NCBI GenBank assembly: GCA_014239735.1
Contig: JAAZYI010000020.1
Span: 1-64,000 of the forward strand
DNA: 64,000 bases
Direction of reading: 5' to 3'
Source: Dehalococcoidia bacterium
GTDB taxonomy: Bacteria > Chloroflexota > Dehalococcoidia > Lucifugimonadales > Lucifugimonadaceae
Part shown: positions 25,865 to 34,377 of the stretch, in pieces
How the letters are laid out: every line of letters starts with the position of its first letter
How positions within the stretch are numbered: the stretch's first letter is position 1
Program-made: the position numbers and the translations under genes
The notes under the pieces: generated by a model
What the model was told of the DNA's origin: nothing
Database searches by the model: none
The model's input: only the letters and a program-made list of their open reading frames with translations

Positions 25865-27160
25865 ATGCACGATTCTCCTCTTGCACTAGTTGCAGAATCA
25901 ATAATATTGCTTTCAATTATCATTATTTGCGCCAAACTTTTTGGAGAGTTTTTTTACAGGTATTTAAAACTTCCAAGAGTAATTGGAGAGTTAGGTGCTG
26001 GTATTATAATTGGTCCTTACGCATTAGGAAGCCTTTCAATTGGCAATTTTGGCCCATTAATACATATTGGTAATGATTCTGTAATACCAGTTTCTCAATC
26101 TCTTTATTTTCTTGCTAATTTAGGAGCTATAATTCTTTTATTTGAAGCTGGCTTAGAAACAAATAAGAAAAGATTTTTTGGTAATATAGGTTCTGCTAGT
26201 TTTGTTGCAATTGGAGGAGTGGCACTTCCATTTATTTTAGGTTTAGCGGCCACATTATTATTTGGATTTGCTTCTTTTGAATCAATTCAGAGTCTTATAC
26301 CAGGTCTTTTTGTAGGTGCAATGATGACGGCAACCTCAGTCGGAATTACTGCAAGAGTTTTAGGTGATTTAGGCAAATTGGACTCCTCCGTTGGAGTAAC
26401 TATTTTAGGCGGTGCAGTTGTAGACGATGTTCTAGGCATATTAATATTGGCTGTAATTGTTGGAATCGAAGCTACTGGAGTTGTTTCAGGAATTGGAATT
26501 TTATGGATTTCATTAAAAGCGATATCATTTCTTTTGATTTTAACATTACTTGGAAGCTGGGCTTCTCCCTGGATTTCAAATTTTATAATGAAGTTAGGCA
26601 CTAAAGAAGGTTTTTATAAAGAGTCAAGCGTTCATCTTTGCATAGCACTTGGACTGGCCTTTTTAGTTTCTGGTGTAGCTGAAAAATATTTTGGATTGGC
26701 AATGATTATAGGCGCATACTCATTAGGACTTGCATTGTCAGGAACAATCTTATTTAAGGAAATAGAAGAGCCTATAAAGAAAATTAATGGATTTGTTGTG
26801 CCAGTTTTTTTTACTGTTATAGGTATGCAAGTAAACCTTCAGGCTATATTCGGATCAGATTCTCTAACAGCTACATTATCTTTTGCATTTGTTCTTACTA
26901 TTTTTGGTATTTTAAGCAAAATTATAGGTTCAGGCATACCAGCGCTAATTTCAGGTTTTGATAGAAAAAGTTCTTGGCGGATTGGTGTTGGAATGATGCC
27001 TCGTGGTGAAGTAGCTCTCATTATTGGAGGAATTGGTTTGGCTTCTGGAGTTATTTCTCAGACTATTTTTGGTGTAACTATAGTTATGACAATTGTAACA
27101 ACCATATTGGCTCCAATAATGCTAGAAAAAAGTTATAAAAATAAAGTCCCTGCCAAATAG
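25865..27160 (+). CDS. CPA2-type cation/proton antiporter
   Basis: A Na+/H+ or K+/H+ antiporter of the KefB/NapA superfamily, 431 residues with about 12-13 membrane helices. ELGAGIIIGPYALG in helix 2, FEAGLETNKKRFF, TATSVGITARVLGDLGKLDSSVG and GGAVVDDVLGILILA, which carries the D-D pair of electrogenic CPA2 exchangers, are visible. GVGMMPRGEVALIIGGIG closes the domain. No C-terminal TrkA-N or Usp regulatory domain is attached. It ends in TAG; the nuclease downstream is in the same frame. Confidence 0.9.
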   Translation: MHDSPLALVAESIILLSIIIICAKLFGEFFYRYLKLPRVIGELGAGIIIGPYALGSLSIGNFGPLIHIGNDSVIPVSQSLYFLANLGAIILLFEAGLETNKKRFFGNIGSASFVAIGGVALPFILGLAATLLFGFASFESIQSLIPGLFVGAMMTATSVGITARVLGDLGKLDSSVGVTILGGAVVDDVLGILILAVIVGIEATGVVSGIGILWISLKAISFLLILTLLGSWASPWISNFIMKLGTKEGFYKESSVHLCIALGLAFLVSGVAEKYFGLAMIIGAYSLGLALSGTILFKEIEEPIKKINGFVVPVFFTVIGMQVNLQAIFGSDSLTATLSFAFVLTIFGILSKIIGSGIPALISGFDRKSSWRIGVGMMPRGEVALIIGGIGLASGVISQTIFGVTIVMTIVTTILAPIMLEKSYKNKVPAK

Positions 27161-27199
27161 AGAGTTGATATAGAAGAGAAAAAAAATAAGAGAAATATA

Positions 27200-27946
27200 C
27201 TGCTTCCAGATCATATATCTGTTAGTCAGATTAGAACTTATCTTCAATGTGGAATGAAATATTACTTTCGTTATGTTGAAGAAATTAAGCCTCCACTTAA
27301 TGGAGCTATGTTAAGAGGTCTAAGTGTTGATAAAGCTGCCAATGGCCATTTTTTAATCAAAGCTTCAGATAAAATTGGTATGAAGACGAAAGATTTTATA
27401 GATCTGGCTGTTGATCAGCATGACGAATTAGTAGATGAAGTTCAATTAGAGATTTCAAAATCCGAAAGCAGAGATACTGTTTCTAGGCTCTCTGATCTCT
27501 ATCATAAAACTCATGGAAAAAATCTTGTTCCAAAATCTGAAGAATCTATTCAAGTGAAATTAATTGGAGACATGGGTATACAGGTTCCAGTTATTGGTTT
27601 CGCGGATTTAATTACGGAAGATAACATGATTGTAGATACTAAAGTTAGATCCCAAAATAGAACTTTGGACCTTAGTAGAGATATGCAATTAATTACATAT
27701 TCAAAAATTACAAATATAAGTAAGGTTGCCATTGCTCAAGTCGTAGATACAAAAGAGCCAAAATCTGATTTAATAGTTCATGAAGTAAATGAACTTTCAA
27801 TAAATTCTGTTTCACAAAAAATTAGAAGTGTTAGTGGGGCTATAAGAAAAAGAGTATTCTTGCCTGCCCCTGAAGGAAGTTGGTACTGTTCCAAGAAATG
27901 GTGCTTTTATTGGAAGATTTGTCCGTATGGAGAAAGTTCAAAATAA
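27200..27946 (+). CDS. PD-(D/E)XK nuclease with four-cysteine (Fe-S-type) arrangement, start unclear
   Basis: A stand-alone RecB/Cas4-like nuclease domain of about 250 residues. Seen: VSQIRTYLQCGMKYYFRYV at the N-terminus, GFADLITEDNMIVDTKVRS containing the D...D-x-K active site, DMQLITYSK as the Q-x-x-x-Y motif, and C-terminal C-x4-C-x5-C (WYCSKKWCFYWKICPYG). One N-terminal plus three C-terminal cysteines is the iron-staple pattern of AddB and Cas4. The first ATG (27254) lies after the N-terminal cysteine and would remove it. The open frame extends back to the antiporter TAG at 27158 without ATG, GTG or TTG; CTG at 27200 is only a guess. No cas, add or rec partner is nearby. Confidence 0.75.
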   Translation: MLPDHISVSQIRTYLQCGMKYYFRYVEEIKPPLNGAMLRGLSVDKAANGHFLIKASDKIGMKTKDFIDLAVDQHDELVDEVQLEISKSESRDTVSRLSDLYHKTHGKNLVPKSEESIQVKLIGDMGIQVPVIGFADLITEDNMIVDTKVRSQNRTLDLSRDMQLITYSKITNISKVAIAQVVDTKEPKSDLIVHEVNELSINSVSQKIRSVSGAIRKRVFLPAPEGSWYCSKKWCFYWKICPYGESSK

Positions 27947-27964
27947 ATTAGAAAGGATAGTTAA

Positions 27965-28750
27965 TTGGGATTATTAGATGGAAAAAAAGTCCTTGTGACT
28001 GGTGCAAGAAAAGGAATTGGAAGAGGAATTGCTTATAGGGTGGCTCAGGAAGGAGCGGATGTAGGTGTTAATGATTATATTAATGATGAAGAAACTCAGA
28101 AGACTGTAGGTTTAGTTGAATCATTGGGCAGAAAGTGTTCATCTCATATATTTGATGTAAGTAAGAAAAATAATATTGATTTAATGATAGATGAATTTTT
28201 GGATAATCATGGATCTATAGATGTTCTAGTTAATAATGCTATTATGCAACCTCAACATAAGCCATTTAATGAAATAGATGAAGAATGGTGGGATTATATG
28301 ATGGATTTATCTTTAAAAGGTTATTTTTTTGCCTGCCAAAAAGCTTCTAAAGAAATGGTTAAGCGCAATACTGCAGGCTCTCTAATTTGTATATCTAGTG
28401 TCCATTCTTTCAGGGCTGCAAGAGACTGGACCCCTTACGGTATTGCAAAAATGGGAATAAGAAGAATGGTAAAAGGTTTAGCTGCTGATTTATCAGGAAC
28501 AGGAATCAATTCTAATTGTATTGCTCCAGGAGCAATAAATAACACAATTCCCGATGATGATAGAGTCGAGCCAGAGGCAATAAATATGCCGTGGTTTCCA
28601 TCTGGAAGACAAGGACTTCCAAGCGATATTGCTAACTCCGTAGTATTTTTATCTTCCAAAATGGGAGAATATATTAATGGTGAAACTATTTTAGTGGATG
28701 GTGGCATGATAGCTACTGGACTTGGAGATGGAAGGCCAGATGACAAATAA
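27965..28750 (+). CDS. SDR family oxidoreductase
   Basis: A classical NAD(P)-dependent short-chain dehydrogenase of 261 residues. TGARKGIGRGIA is the cofactor glycine motif (about 12-23), NNAIMQP replaces the usual NNAG, the catalytic Ser sits in CISSVHS and the Tyr-Lys in YGIAKMG. NCIAPGAIN and the closing GETILVDGGM are standard. The start is TTG with GAAAGGA at 27950-27956. The product's substrate is unknown; the next gene, RraA family, overlaps its end and suggests a shared catabolic role. Confidence 0.9.
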   Translation: MGLLDGKKVLVTGARKGIGRGIAYRVAQEGADVGVNDYINDEETQKTVGLVESLGRKCSSHIFDVSKKNNIDLMIDEFLDNHGSIDVLVNNAIMQPQHKPFNEIDEEWWDYMMDLSLKGYFFACQKASKEMVKRNTAGSLICISSVHSFRAARDWTPYGIAKMGIRRMVKGLAADLSGTGINSNCIAPGAINNTIPDDDRVEPEAINMPWFPSGRQGLPSDIANSVVFLSSKMGEYINGETILVDGGMIATGLGDGRPDDK

Positions 28751-29477
28751 AAAAATAAATAAAACCCCTCCTCATAAATTAAATAAAAAGATAAGGGAAC
28801 AATTAAAGTCAATTAATACATCTGCTTTCGTTGATGTTATGGCGCGACAATTTGGCTATAACCCAAGATATGTTCTTATGAACAATGTAATACCTTTGAA
28901 TGATGGTAATAGGCTTGTTGCGAGGGCAATAACAGTTAGATATTTGCCTGCAAGACCTGACTTTGATGAAATAAAGCCGAAGAATGAGAAATCTCCTGAG
29001 TATGCAGCGTTTGAGATTGCAGGTCCAGGTGATGTAATAGTTATGGATTCAATGGAAACAAGTTTAATGTCAATTGGTGGTGATATTAAATTTCTGAGGT
29101 TAAAACAGAGAGGTATTGATGGTTTGATATGTGATGGTGGAGTAAGAGATATGGGTTCTGTAGAGAAATATAATATTCGCATATGGGGTTATGGCAAGAC
29201 ATCTAATTTAGGAACTATGATTGGCACCCCTTGCGCAACCAATGAGCCAGTAAAAGTAGATGGAATTTTAGTTATGCCAGGAGATTATATTATAGCTGAT
29301 GATGATGGTGTGGTGGTCATTCCTAGGGCTATATGCAGAGAAGTTGCGGATGCAGCAATAGAGTATGACAAATTAGAGGAATGGATAAAGAATAAATTAT
29401 CTGAAGAAAATTTATCCCCAGGAAAATATTATCCGCCAGATGAGAAAACTTATGAGGAATACAAAAAGAGTCAGTAA
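28740..29477 (+). CDS. RraA/RraB-family protein (HMG aldolase-like)
   Basis: A member of the RraA/4-hydroxy-4-methyl-2-oxoglutarate aldolase family, about 245 residues. GDVIVMDSMETSLMSIGGDI, LRLKQRGIDGLICDGGVRD with the GG-x-R-D metal/substrate site, and GDYIIADDDGVVVIPRA are present. Family members are either oxaloacetate/HMG aldolases or inhibitors of RNase E; the catabolic neighbours favour the aldolase. In-frame TTG 28722 and ATG 28728 lie upstream, but GGAAGG at 28730-28735 suits ATG 28740. It overlaps the SDR gene by 11 bp and convergent MBL gene by 7 bp. Confidence 0.85.
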   Translation: MTNKKINKTPPHKLNKKIREQLKSINTSAFVDVMARQFGYNPRYVLMNNVIPLNDGNRLVARAITVRYLPARPDFDEIKPKNEKSPEYAAFEIAGPGDVIVMDSMETSLMSIGGDIKFLRLKQRGIDGLICDGGVRDMGSVEKYNIRIWGYGKTSNLGTMIGTPCATNEPVKVDGILVMPGDYIIADDDGVVVIPRAICREVADAAIEYDKLEEWIKNKLSEENLSPGKYYPPDEKTYEEYKKSQ

Positions 29478-30337
29478 TTAAAATCTATTGTCATGCCGTC
29501 ATAGGCCAATTGAATATCTAGTCCTTCAGCAGAAAGTAATTTAGATAGATCATGATTTATCTCATCATGATCTATGGAACACATTATGTCTGTAAAGAAT
29601 GATTTTTTAGGCCTAAATTTTCTAATTACTTCTAGAGCCTGACTGTAAGTAAAGTGTGAGAAGTAAGCCGGCTCAGGTCTTAGCGCGTCTATGATTAATA
29701 TATCTAGATCTTCAAGCATATTTTCTGAAGATGCTGGAATTTCTGAAACATCAGAAATGTAAGCTATTTTTCCAAATTTATAACCAAAAGAGATATATTG
29801 ATTGCCATGGAATACTGGTATAGGAGTAATCTTTAAGCCTCCTATTTTAAATGATTTTTCATCAATAATGTTAAATTGAATCTTAGGTATTGGCCCCTTA
29901 GTTTTAACTTTTCCATTTTCAAATAAATAAAAATAAACTTTTTTAATTGATTCTAAATCTTGACTCCTTAAATTTATTTTCACAGTCTTTTGTACGAAAT
30001 TTGTCCAGTCTCTTAAATAATCTATCCCTCCTATAGCATCAGCATGTGCATGAGTGATAATAAGATCACTGATCTCTCTGATTTCATTCTTTGGAAAGAA
30101 TTTAATTGCTGATTCCCAAAATGTCTTTCCTGCATCAATTATAATGTTTCTATTTTGCCCGTTATTATCAATAGATTTAATTGCTATAGATGTATTTCTT
30201 CTCCTATTTTTTGAATCTGGATTTTGTGCATCATTACATACCTTGCAAGTTGAATTTGGATCAGTAAGGCAACTAACGCGAGGAATTCCATCTGACGATC
30301 CGGTTCCTAAGAAGATTAATTTCCCATTATTTATCAT
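29471..30337 (-). CDS. PhnP-like MBL-fold metallohydrolase
   Basis: A 288-residue metallo-beta-lactamase fold enzyme related to PhnP phosphodiesterase. FLGTGSSDGIPR at the N-terminus and C-x-x-C pairs (STCKVCNDAQNPDSKNRRRNTS), the insert of this subfamily, are visible. The metal motif is THAHADAIGGID: the last position is Ala where H-x-H-x-D-H is classical, a change shared by many PhnP-like proteins. ISDVSEIP and SHFTYSQALE follow. Natural substrate unknown; 2',3'- or 1,2-cyclic phosphodiesters are the known PhnP substrates. Confidence 0.82.
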   Translation of the reverse strand: MINNGKLIFLGTGSSDGIPRVSCLTDPNSTCKVCNDAQNPDSKNRRRNTSIAIKSIDNNGQNRNIIIDAGKTFWESAIKFFPKNEIREISDLIITHAHADAIGGIDYLRDWTNFVQKTVKINLRSQDLESIKKVYFYLFENGKVKTKGPIPKIQFNIIDEKSFKIGGLKITPIPVFHGNQYISFGYKFGKIAYISDVSEIPASSENMLEDLDILIIDALRPEPAYFSHFTYSQALEVIRKFRPKKSFFTDIMCSIDHDEINHDLSKLLSAEGLDIQLAYDGMTIDFNY

Positions 30338-30436
30338 TAATTTTCTTTCGATAATTGATTATTTGTTATTGTGTTGCTAAATTAACACATTGTACTAAAC
30401 ATCGTATAAGCCTAATGAAAATCTATGAGGTGATAA

Positions 30437-31201
30437 ATGTCAAATAAAGAATCAATTAAATCAAGAATTAAAAAAGGAGAAGTCGTTGTAGGCCCTTTCT
30501 GTATAGTTCCATCTGGAACAATGATTGATACTTTAGGTTATTCAGGTATGGATTTCTGTATTTTAGATACTGAACACGGACCATTAGACATGCAAACGAT
30601 TACTGACTTGATTATGATTGCAAATGGAACTGGAGTCGACCCTATAGTAAGGGTGGGTGAAAATAATGAAAGATTGATTTTAAGAGCTCTAGACGTTGGG
30701 GCAACTGGTGTCCAAGTTCCCCAGATAAATGTTAAACAGGATGCAATTGATGTAGTTAATGCAGCTAAATATGATCCTATTGGACATAGAGGATTATCAA
30801 TTTTTACTAGAGCAGGGGACTACTTCGTTAATAAAGGCAAGGATCATACAGATATACAGAATGACAAAACAATGACAATTATTCATATAGAAGGCAAAAA
30901 GGGATTAGATAATTTAGACGAAATTATGGAAGTTGACGGTATAGATGTTCTTTTCTTGGGCCCTTACGATATTTCACAGTCTTTAGGAGTCCCTGGGCAA
31001 GTTACTGATAAGAAAGTTGCTGATGCTATGAAAATTGCAGCAGATAAGGCTAGAAGCGCTGGAAGGGCAGTTGGTTCCTATGCCAAAGATGTTGAGATGG
31101 GGAAATGGCTAAAAGATTTAGGTGTACAATACATATCTATCAATACCGATTCAACAATATATATGCAAGGTTGCGAGAGTATTGCTAAAGCTTTGAAATA
31201 A
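30437..31201 (+). CDS. HpcH/HpaI-type class II aldolase
   Basis: A pyruvate-dependent, divalent-metal aldolase of 254 residues. GMDFCILDTEHGPLDMQT carries the catalytic histidine and E-H-G motif, VRVGENNERLILRALDVGATGVQVPQ is the core barrel, and IHIEGKKGLDNLDEI with GPYDISQSLGVPGQ supplies the metal ligands and phosphate site. It would cleave 4-hydroxy-2-oxo acids to pyruvate and an aldehyde. With RraA, FAH and Ldh2 enzymes it fits oxidation of dissolved organic matter. GAGGTG at 30427-30432 precedes ATG 30437. Confidence 0.92.
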   Translation: MSNKESIKSRIKKGEVVVGPFCIVPSGTMIDTLGYSGMDFCILDTEHGPLDMQTITDLIMIANGTGVDPIVRVGENNERLILRALDVGATGVQVPQINVKQDAIDVVNAAKYDPIGHRGLSIFTRAGDYFVNKGKDHTDIQNDKTMTIIHIEGKKGLDNLDEIMEVDGIDVLFLGPYDISQSLGVPGQVTDKKVADAMKIAADKARSAGRAVGSYAKDVEMGKWLKDLGVQYISINTDSTIYMQGCESIAKALK

Positions 31202-31209
31202 ACCTATAT

Positions 31210-31286
31210 CGGGGAGTGGCGCAGTTTGGCAGCGCGCCTGGTTTGGGACCAGGAGGTCCCGGGTTCGAATCCCGGCTCCCCGACCA
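31210..31286 (+). tRNA. tRNA-Pro (TGG)
   Basis: A 77-nt tRNA with encoded CCA. The acceptor stem CGGGGAG pairs with CTCCCCG, anticodon stem CCTGG/CCAGG encloses TTTGGGA giving anticodon TGG, and the T arm reads CCGGG-TTCGAAT-CCCGG. It lies between the HpcH aldolase and cvpA; proS is at 18 kb. Confidence 0.98.
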
Positions 31287-31358
31287 TAATATTTGTTGAG
31301 ATTGACATTACACAGGATTATTTAGAAGATATACTTAATATAGATTTAGGGGGCTTAT

Positions 31359-31976
31359 ATGAACTTTTTTGACTGGATTTTGATTGTGCTCTTCGCATTA
31401 GGTGCGTTATGGGGGTATAGATCAGGATTGATTACAGGAGCATTAACTGTGGCTTCTTTGTATATTGCTAGTTTGGTTAGCAGTCAATTTTCGGAGCGAG
31501 TCGTTGGAGTTATAAGTCAAAATGTTGAAAGTGAATCTATAGCTACTGCGTTATCGTATATAGTAATTTATGTTGGAATCTTTATTGCTGGAAGGTTTGT
31601 GGCAAAAATCCTAAAGACAATGCTAAACGTAGTATTGCTTGGGTGGTTAGATAAAATCGGTGGTGTGGCTCTAGGTTTAGTCGCAGGTTTCTTGATTGTA
31701 GGTGCAGCAGTATCATTTATTGCTACACTTGCTTACCCTATCGAAACAGAAAAACTTGAAGATAAGTCGGGTGATGCTCTTGAGCAAGCACTAACTAATG
31801 TTGCGAAAGATATGGGAGAAGGATTCTTAAGCGACACACTAGTGGAATCTGAAGTTACTACCGTAGTAGTAGATGTGTATAATGGAATTCCAGGTGGAGC
31901 ATTAGGAATGTTGCCAGGTGACTTTTCATATGCGTATGGAATATTAGATAAGAAGAAATCTTTAGCCTCGGAGTAA
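31359..31976 (+). CDS. cvpA: CvpA family membrane protein
   Basis: A 205-residue inner-membrane protein with four hydrophobic helices in the first 130 residues and a soluble tail. FDWILIVLFALGALWGYRSGLI and KIGGVALGLVAGFLIVGA, the latter matching the D-[KR]-x-x-G-x-x-x-G signature of CvpA, are present. Family members are linked to colicin V secretion and envelope integrity; function is poorly defined. It runs directly (3 bp) into the exported beta-propeller gene, suggesting one unit. GGGGG at 31349-31353 precedes ATG, as the nearest G-rich ribosome site. Confidence 0.85.
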   Translation: MNFFDWILIVLFALGALWGYRSGLITGALTVASLYIASLVSSQFSERVVGVISQNVESESIATALSYIVIYVGIFIAGRFVAKILKTMLNVVLLGWLDKIGGVALGLVAGFLIVGAAVSFIATLAYPIETEKLEDKSGDALEQALTNVAKDMGEGFLSDTLVESEVTTVVVDVYNGIPGGALGMLPGDFSYAYGILDKKKSLASE

Positions 31977-31979
31977 AAA

Positions 31980-33614
31980 TTGTTTAAGCGTTCAGTCACA
32001 AAACTATTTATATTGGTTTTAACTCTAGGATCTTTCTATTTATTTACTCAAGACGTTAACGCTGTTGTGCATGAGGCTGAATTGGATTTTGATAATCATA
32101 TTCCTTTAGATAGGCCTTTTATGGATGGAGCTGTGGTTTTTGATTCAAAAATGAATGGCAATTGGGATATATATTATATGGATGGGCAAGGTAATAATTT
32201 GAGGCAACTTACTTTTTCTAATTCTGACGAAAGATGGCCAACTCTTAGCCCAGATGGATCTCATTTTGCTTACACATCTAATCAAGATGGATATTTTAAT
32301 ATTGTAATTCAAGATCTCTATGGAGAAAGGCGTTTTAATTTGACTCATAATGGTTCAAATGAAATGATGCCTGACTGGGGCCCTTGGGACCAAATAATAT
32401 TTGTTTCAGATGTGAATGGAAATAAAGATATATTTCTAAAAAATGTTTGGGGAACTCCAGAAGAATCAGGTTTTGGTCAAAGTGAGGCAGTTCCTATGAC
32501 ATTCAGCCCACAAGATGAAACATCTCCTTCGTTTGCAGGAGAGGGATACGGAAATATATTTGTATATGAAATGAATCGCAATATTTGGGGCTTTAATATG
32601 GATGATTTTAAAAATTGGGAGATAAGAAGTGGCGGAGATGATGAAAGAAATCCAGTTTTTCATCCTTATGATTCAATTTATCCTCAAAGAGATGCTCCTC
32701 AGCCTCAATTCCTATTCCTTAAGAATGATCAGCTTTATTGGTCTAATATTGGATGGCAAAATAATTTTGGACAAGAACAGGTTCCTGTAAGAATCCCTGG
32801 AACACTTAATCATGTTGCATTCAGCAAAGACGATCCATGTACCATTGCATTTACTACAAAAGAAGGTGGAAAAATAGGGTTAGTAAACTATTGTGATCCT
32901 GGATCAAATGCAATTTTACTTCCTGATGGCAATGCCAATTTTGGTGCAGAAAAGATAGCTTATGGGCGAGGATCTGGCGGTGGAAGAGGTGGAATGATGG
33001 GTGGAATGGGTGGAATGATGGGTGGAATGAAAGATATGGGCAACCAAATGATGAATGATATGCAGGATATGCAGAATCAAGAAGATGAGAGGATGAGGAT
33101 GGAGCAGGACAGAATGGATGAGCAGATGAGAATGGATAGAGAAAGAATGGAAGAACAGGACAGGATGAACCAAGAGATGATGGATAGGCAAATAGAAGCT
33201 GATAGGGAAAGAATGGACATGGAGAGAGAAAGAACCGAGATGCAAATGGAAGCTGATAGGGAAAGAATGGAACAAGAAAGACAGATGAGGGAAGAGCAGG
33301 ACAGGATGGATAGAGAAATGATGGATGAGCAGATGAGAATGGAGCAAGAAAGAATGGAGCAACAGAGAGAGATGATGAAAAATATGGACGGCTCTGGAGG
33401 GCGTGATGACTTTTTTGAACCTGATGAAAGATGTTTCATTGAGGATGAAGAGGAATCCAGAGGTCTTTTTGGTAATGTAGATATAGGTACAGAGATTGAT
33501 TGTGGAATGAATGAAGGATTAGAAGAGAGAATGAAGGACCCAACTACGCTAGCTATGCTTGGTCTTGTAGTAACTGTTGGAGCTACTTTGCTTCAAATGT
33601 TAAGAGGAAATTAA
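31980..33614 (+). CDS. Exported TolB-like beta-propeller protein with Met/Glu/Arg coiled coil
   Basis: A 544-residue protein of unknown function. A signal peptide (about residues 1-28, ending DVNA) is followed by a TolB/PD40-like propeller (residues 45-320): NWDIYYMDGQGNNLRQLTF, WPTLSPDGSHFAYTSNQDG. At about 330-355 comes a GGRGGMMGGMGGMMGGM stretch, and then about 100 residues (to about 468) made almost only of Met, Glu, Arg, Asp and Gln, in a heptad-compatible pattern. The C-terminus has an acidic two-cysteine region and one membrane helix (TLAMLGLVVTVGATLLQML). TTG start. No family I know has this architecture. Confidence 0.8.
   Translation: MFKRSVTKLFILVLTLGSFYLFTQDVNAVVHEAELDFDNHIPLDRPFMDGAVVFDSKMNGNWDIYYMDGQGNNLRQLTFSNSDERWPTLSPDGSHFAYTSNQDGYFNIVIQDLYGERRFNLTHNGSNEMMPDWGPWDQIIFVSDVNGNKDIFLKNVWGTPEESGFGQSEAVPMTFSPQDETSPSFAGEGYGNIFVYEMNRNIWGFNMDDFKNWEIRSGGDDERNPVFHPYDSIYPQRDAPQPQFLFLKNDQLYWSNIGWQNNFGQEQVPVRIPGTLNHVAFSKDDPCTIAFTTKEGGKIGLVNYCDPGSNAILLPDGNANFGAEKIAYGRGSGGGRGGMMGGMGGMMGGMKDMGNQMMNDMQDMQNQEDERMRMEQDRMDEQMRMDRERMEEQDRMNQEMMDRQIEADRERMDMERERTEMQMEADRERMEQERQMREEQDRMDREMMDEQMRMEQERMEQQREMMKNMDGSGGRDDFFEPDERCFIEDEEESRGLFGNVDIGTEIDCGMNEGLEERMKDPTTLAMLGLVVTVGATLLQMLRGN
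33195..33271 (+). repeat. Direct repeat inside the Met/Glu/Arg coil
   Basis: A 23-bp segment beginning GAAGCTGATAGGG at 33195-33217 recurs exactly at 33249-33271, 54 bp (18 codons) apart. It encodes EADRERM both times. This and related near-repeats indicate growth of the coil by duplication. Confidence 0.8.
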
Positions 33615-33664
33615 CATTTTTATAAATTAAGGCTAAAATAAACAAGAAGGAATAAAGAGATAAT

Positions 33665-34369
33665 ATGACTACAAATGCAAATATACCAGACGTGCCACCA
33701 GAAATAAGAGGAGTTTCTAACTTTATAGTTAAAACCTTTGTTAATCTGTTAGTATCATTACCTTTTCTAGCTTTTGCAGCTTATGGGCTGATTCTTGCTG
33801 AGGGGGATGCTAAAGCTGATTTATTGCTCCCTTCCGTTGTTTGTGGGGCTATAGGAGCTTTTCTTTTAGTTACAGGCTTTGTGCTTGGTTTCCTTGCAAG
33901 CTTTCCTATGCCAATGTTGGTAAAAGGAGAGAAAGAACTAATAATGAGGCACCCAACAATGAGACCCGCATATTTTAGAATGGTAGTTTCTGTGCCTTTC
34001 TTTGCTTTTGCTGGTTATTTATTCTTTGTTACTCTTGCTCCTTACGTATACCCATTTGTTATTGGCTTAATTGGATTTTGGCTTTTCTTCAAAGGCACAA
34101 CTAGGTACTTAAGAAATTTATGTATCACATATCTTGTAACAGATAGAAGAATAATTCATATGTATAAGTTTCTATGGCTTTATACTAATGAAATTCCTGT
34201 AGGTAGAATAATATCTATCCAAGAAGCAAGAAGTTTATTTGAGATAATAACTGGAAGAGGAAGCGTGGTGGTATCAAGCGGAATTGGTGCAAGGATGACG
34301 ATTAGGATGGAAGAAATAACTGATCCGGGGCCAGTAGCAAATGAATTAAGAGGACTATTACCTGAATAA
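33665..34369 (+). CDS. Bacterial PH-domain (bPH2-like) membrane protein
   Basis: A 234-residue protein with four hydrophobic helices (about residues 20-45, 55-82, 100-120, 122-142) and then a soluble domain: YLVTDRRIIHMYKFLWLYTNEIPVGRIISIQ...RGSVVVSSG. That T-[DN]-x-R-[IL] plus V-x-[IL]-x-x-I-x-x-I pattern is typical of bacterial PH-like YdbS/YdbT domains. Likely roles are membrane or protein-scaffold functions. It follows the propeller gene by 50 bp and overlaps nothing; the MFS gene starts 8 bp later. Confidence 0.75.
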   Translation: MTTNANIPDVPPEIRGVSNFIVKTFVNLLVSLPFLAFAAYGLILAEGDAKADLLLPSVVCGAIGAFLLVTGFVLGFLASFPMPMLVKGEKELIMRHPTMRPAYFRMVVSVPFFAFAGYLFFVTLAPYVYPFVIGLIGFWLFFKGTTRYLRNLCITYLVTDRRIIHMYKFLWLYTNEIPVGRIISIQEARSLFEIITGRGSVVVSSGIGARMTIRMEEITDPGPVANELRGLLPE

Positions 34370-34377
34370 TAGATTCT

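Noticed and set aside
31302..31335. TTGACA and TATACT upstream of cvpA as a promoter
   Set aside because: The spacing is 22 bp, too long for a standard sigma-70 promoter; it could still be used, but I would not annotate it.
32916..33439. Long minus-strand open frames (up to 148 codons) opposite the Met/Glu coil
   Set aside because: They arise because the low-complexity coil has few bases that make stops on the other strand; the products are His/Leu/Ser-rich repeats with no domain or ribosome site.
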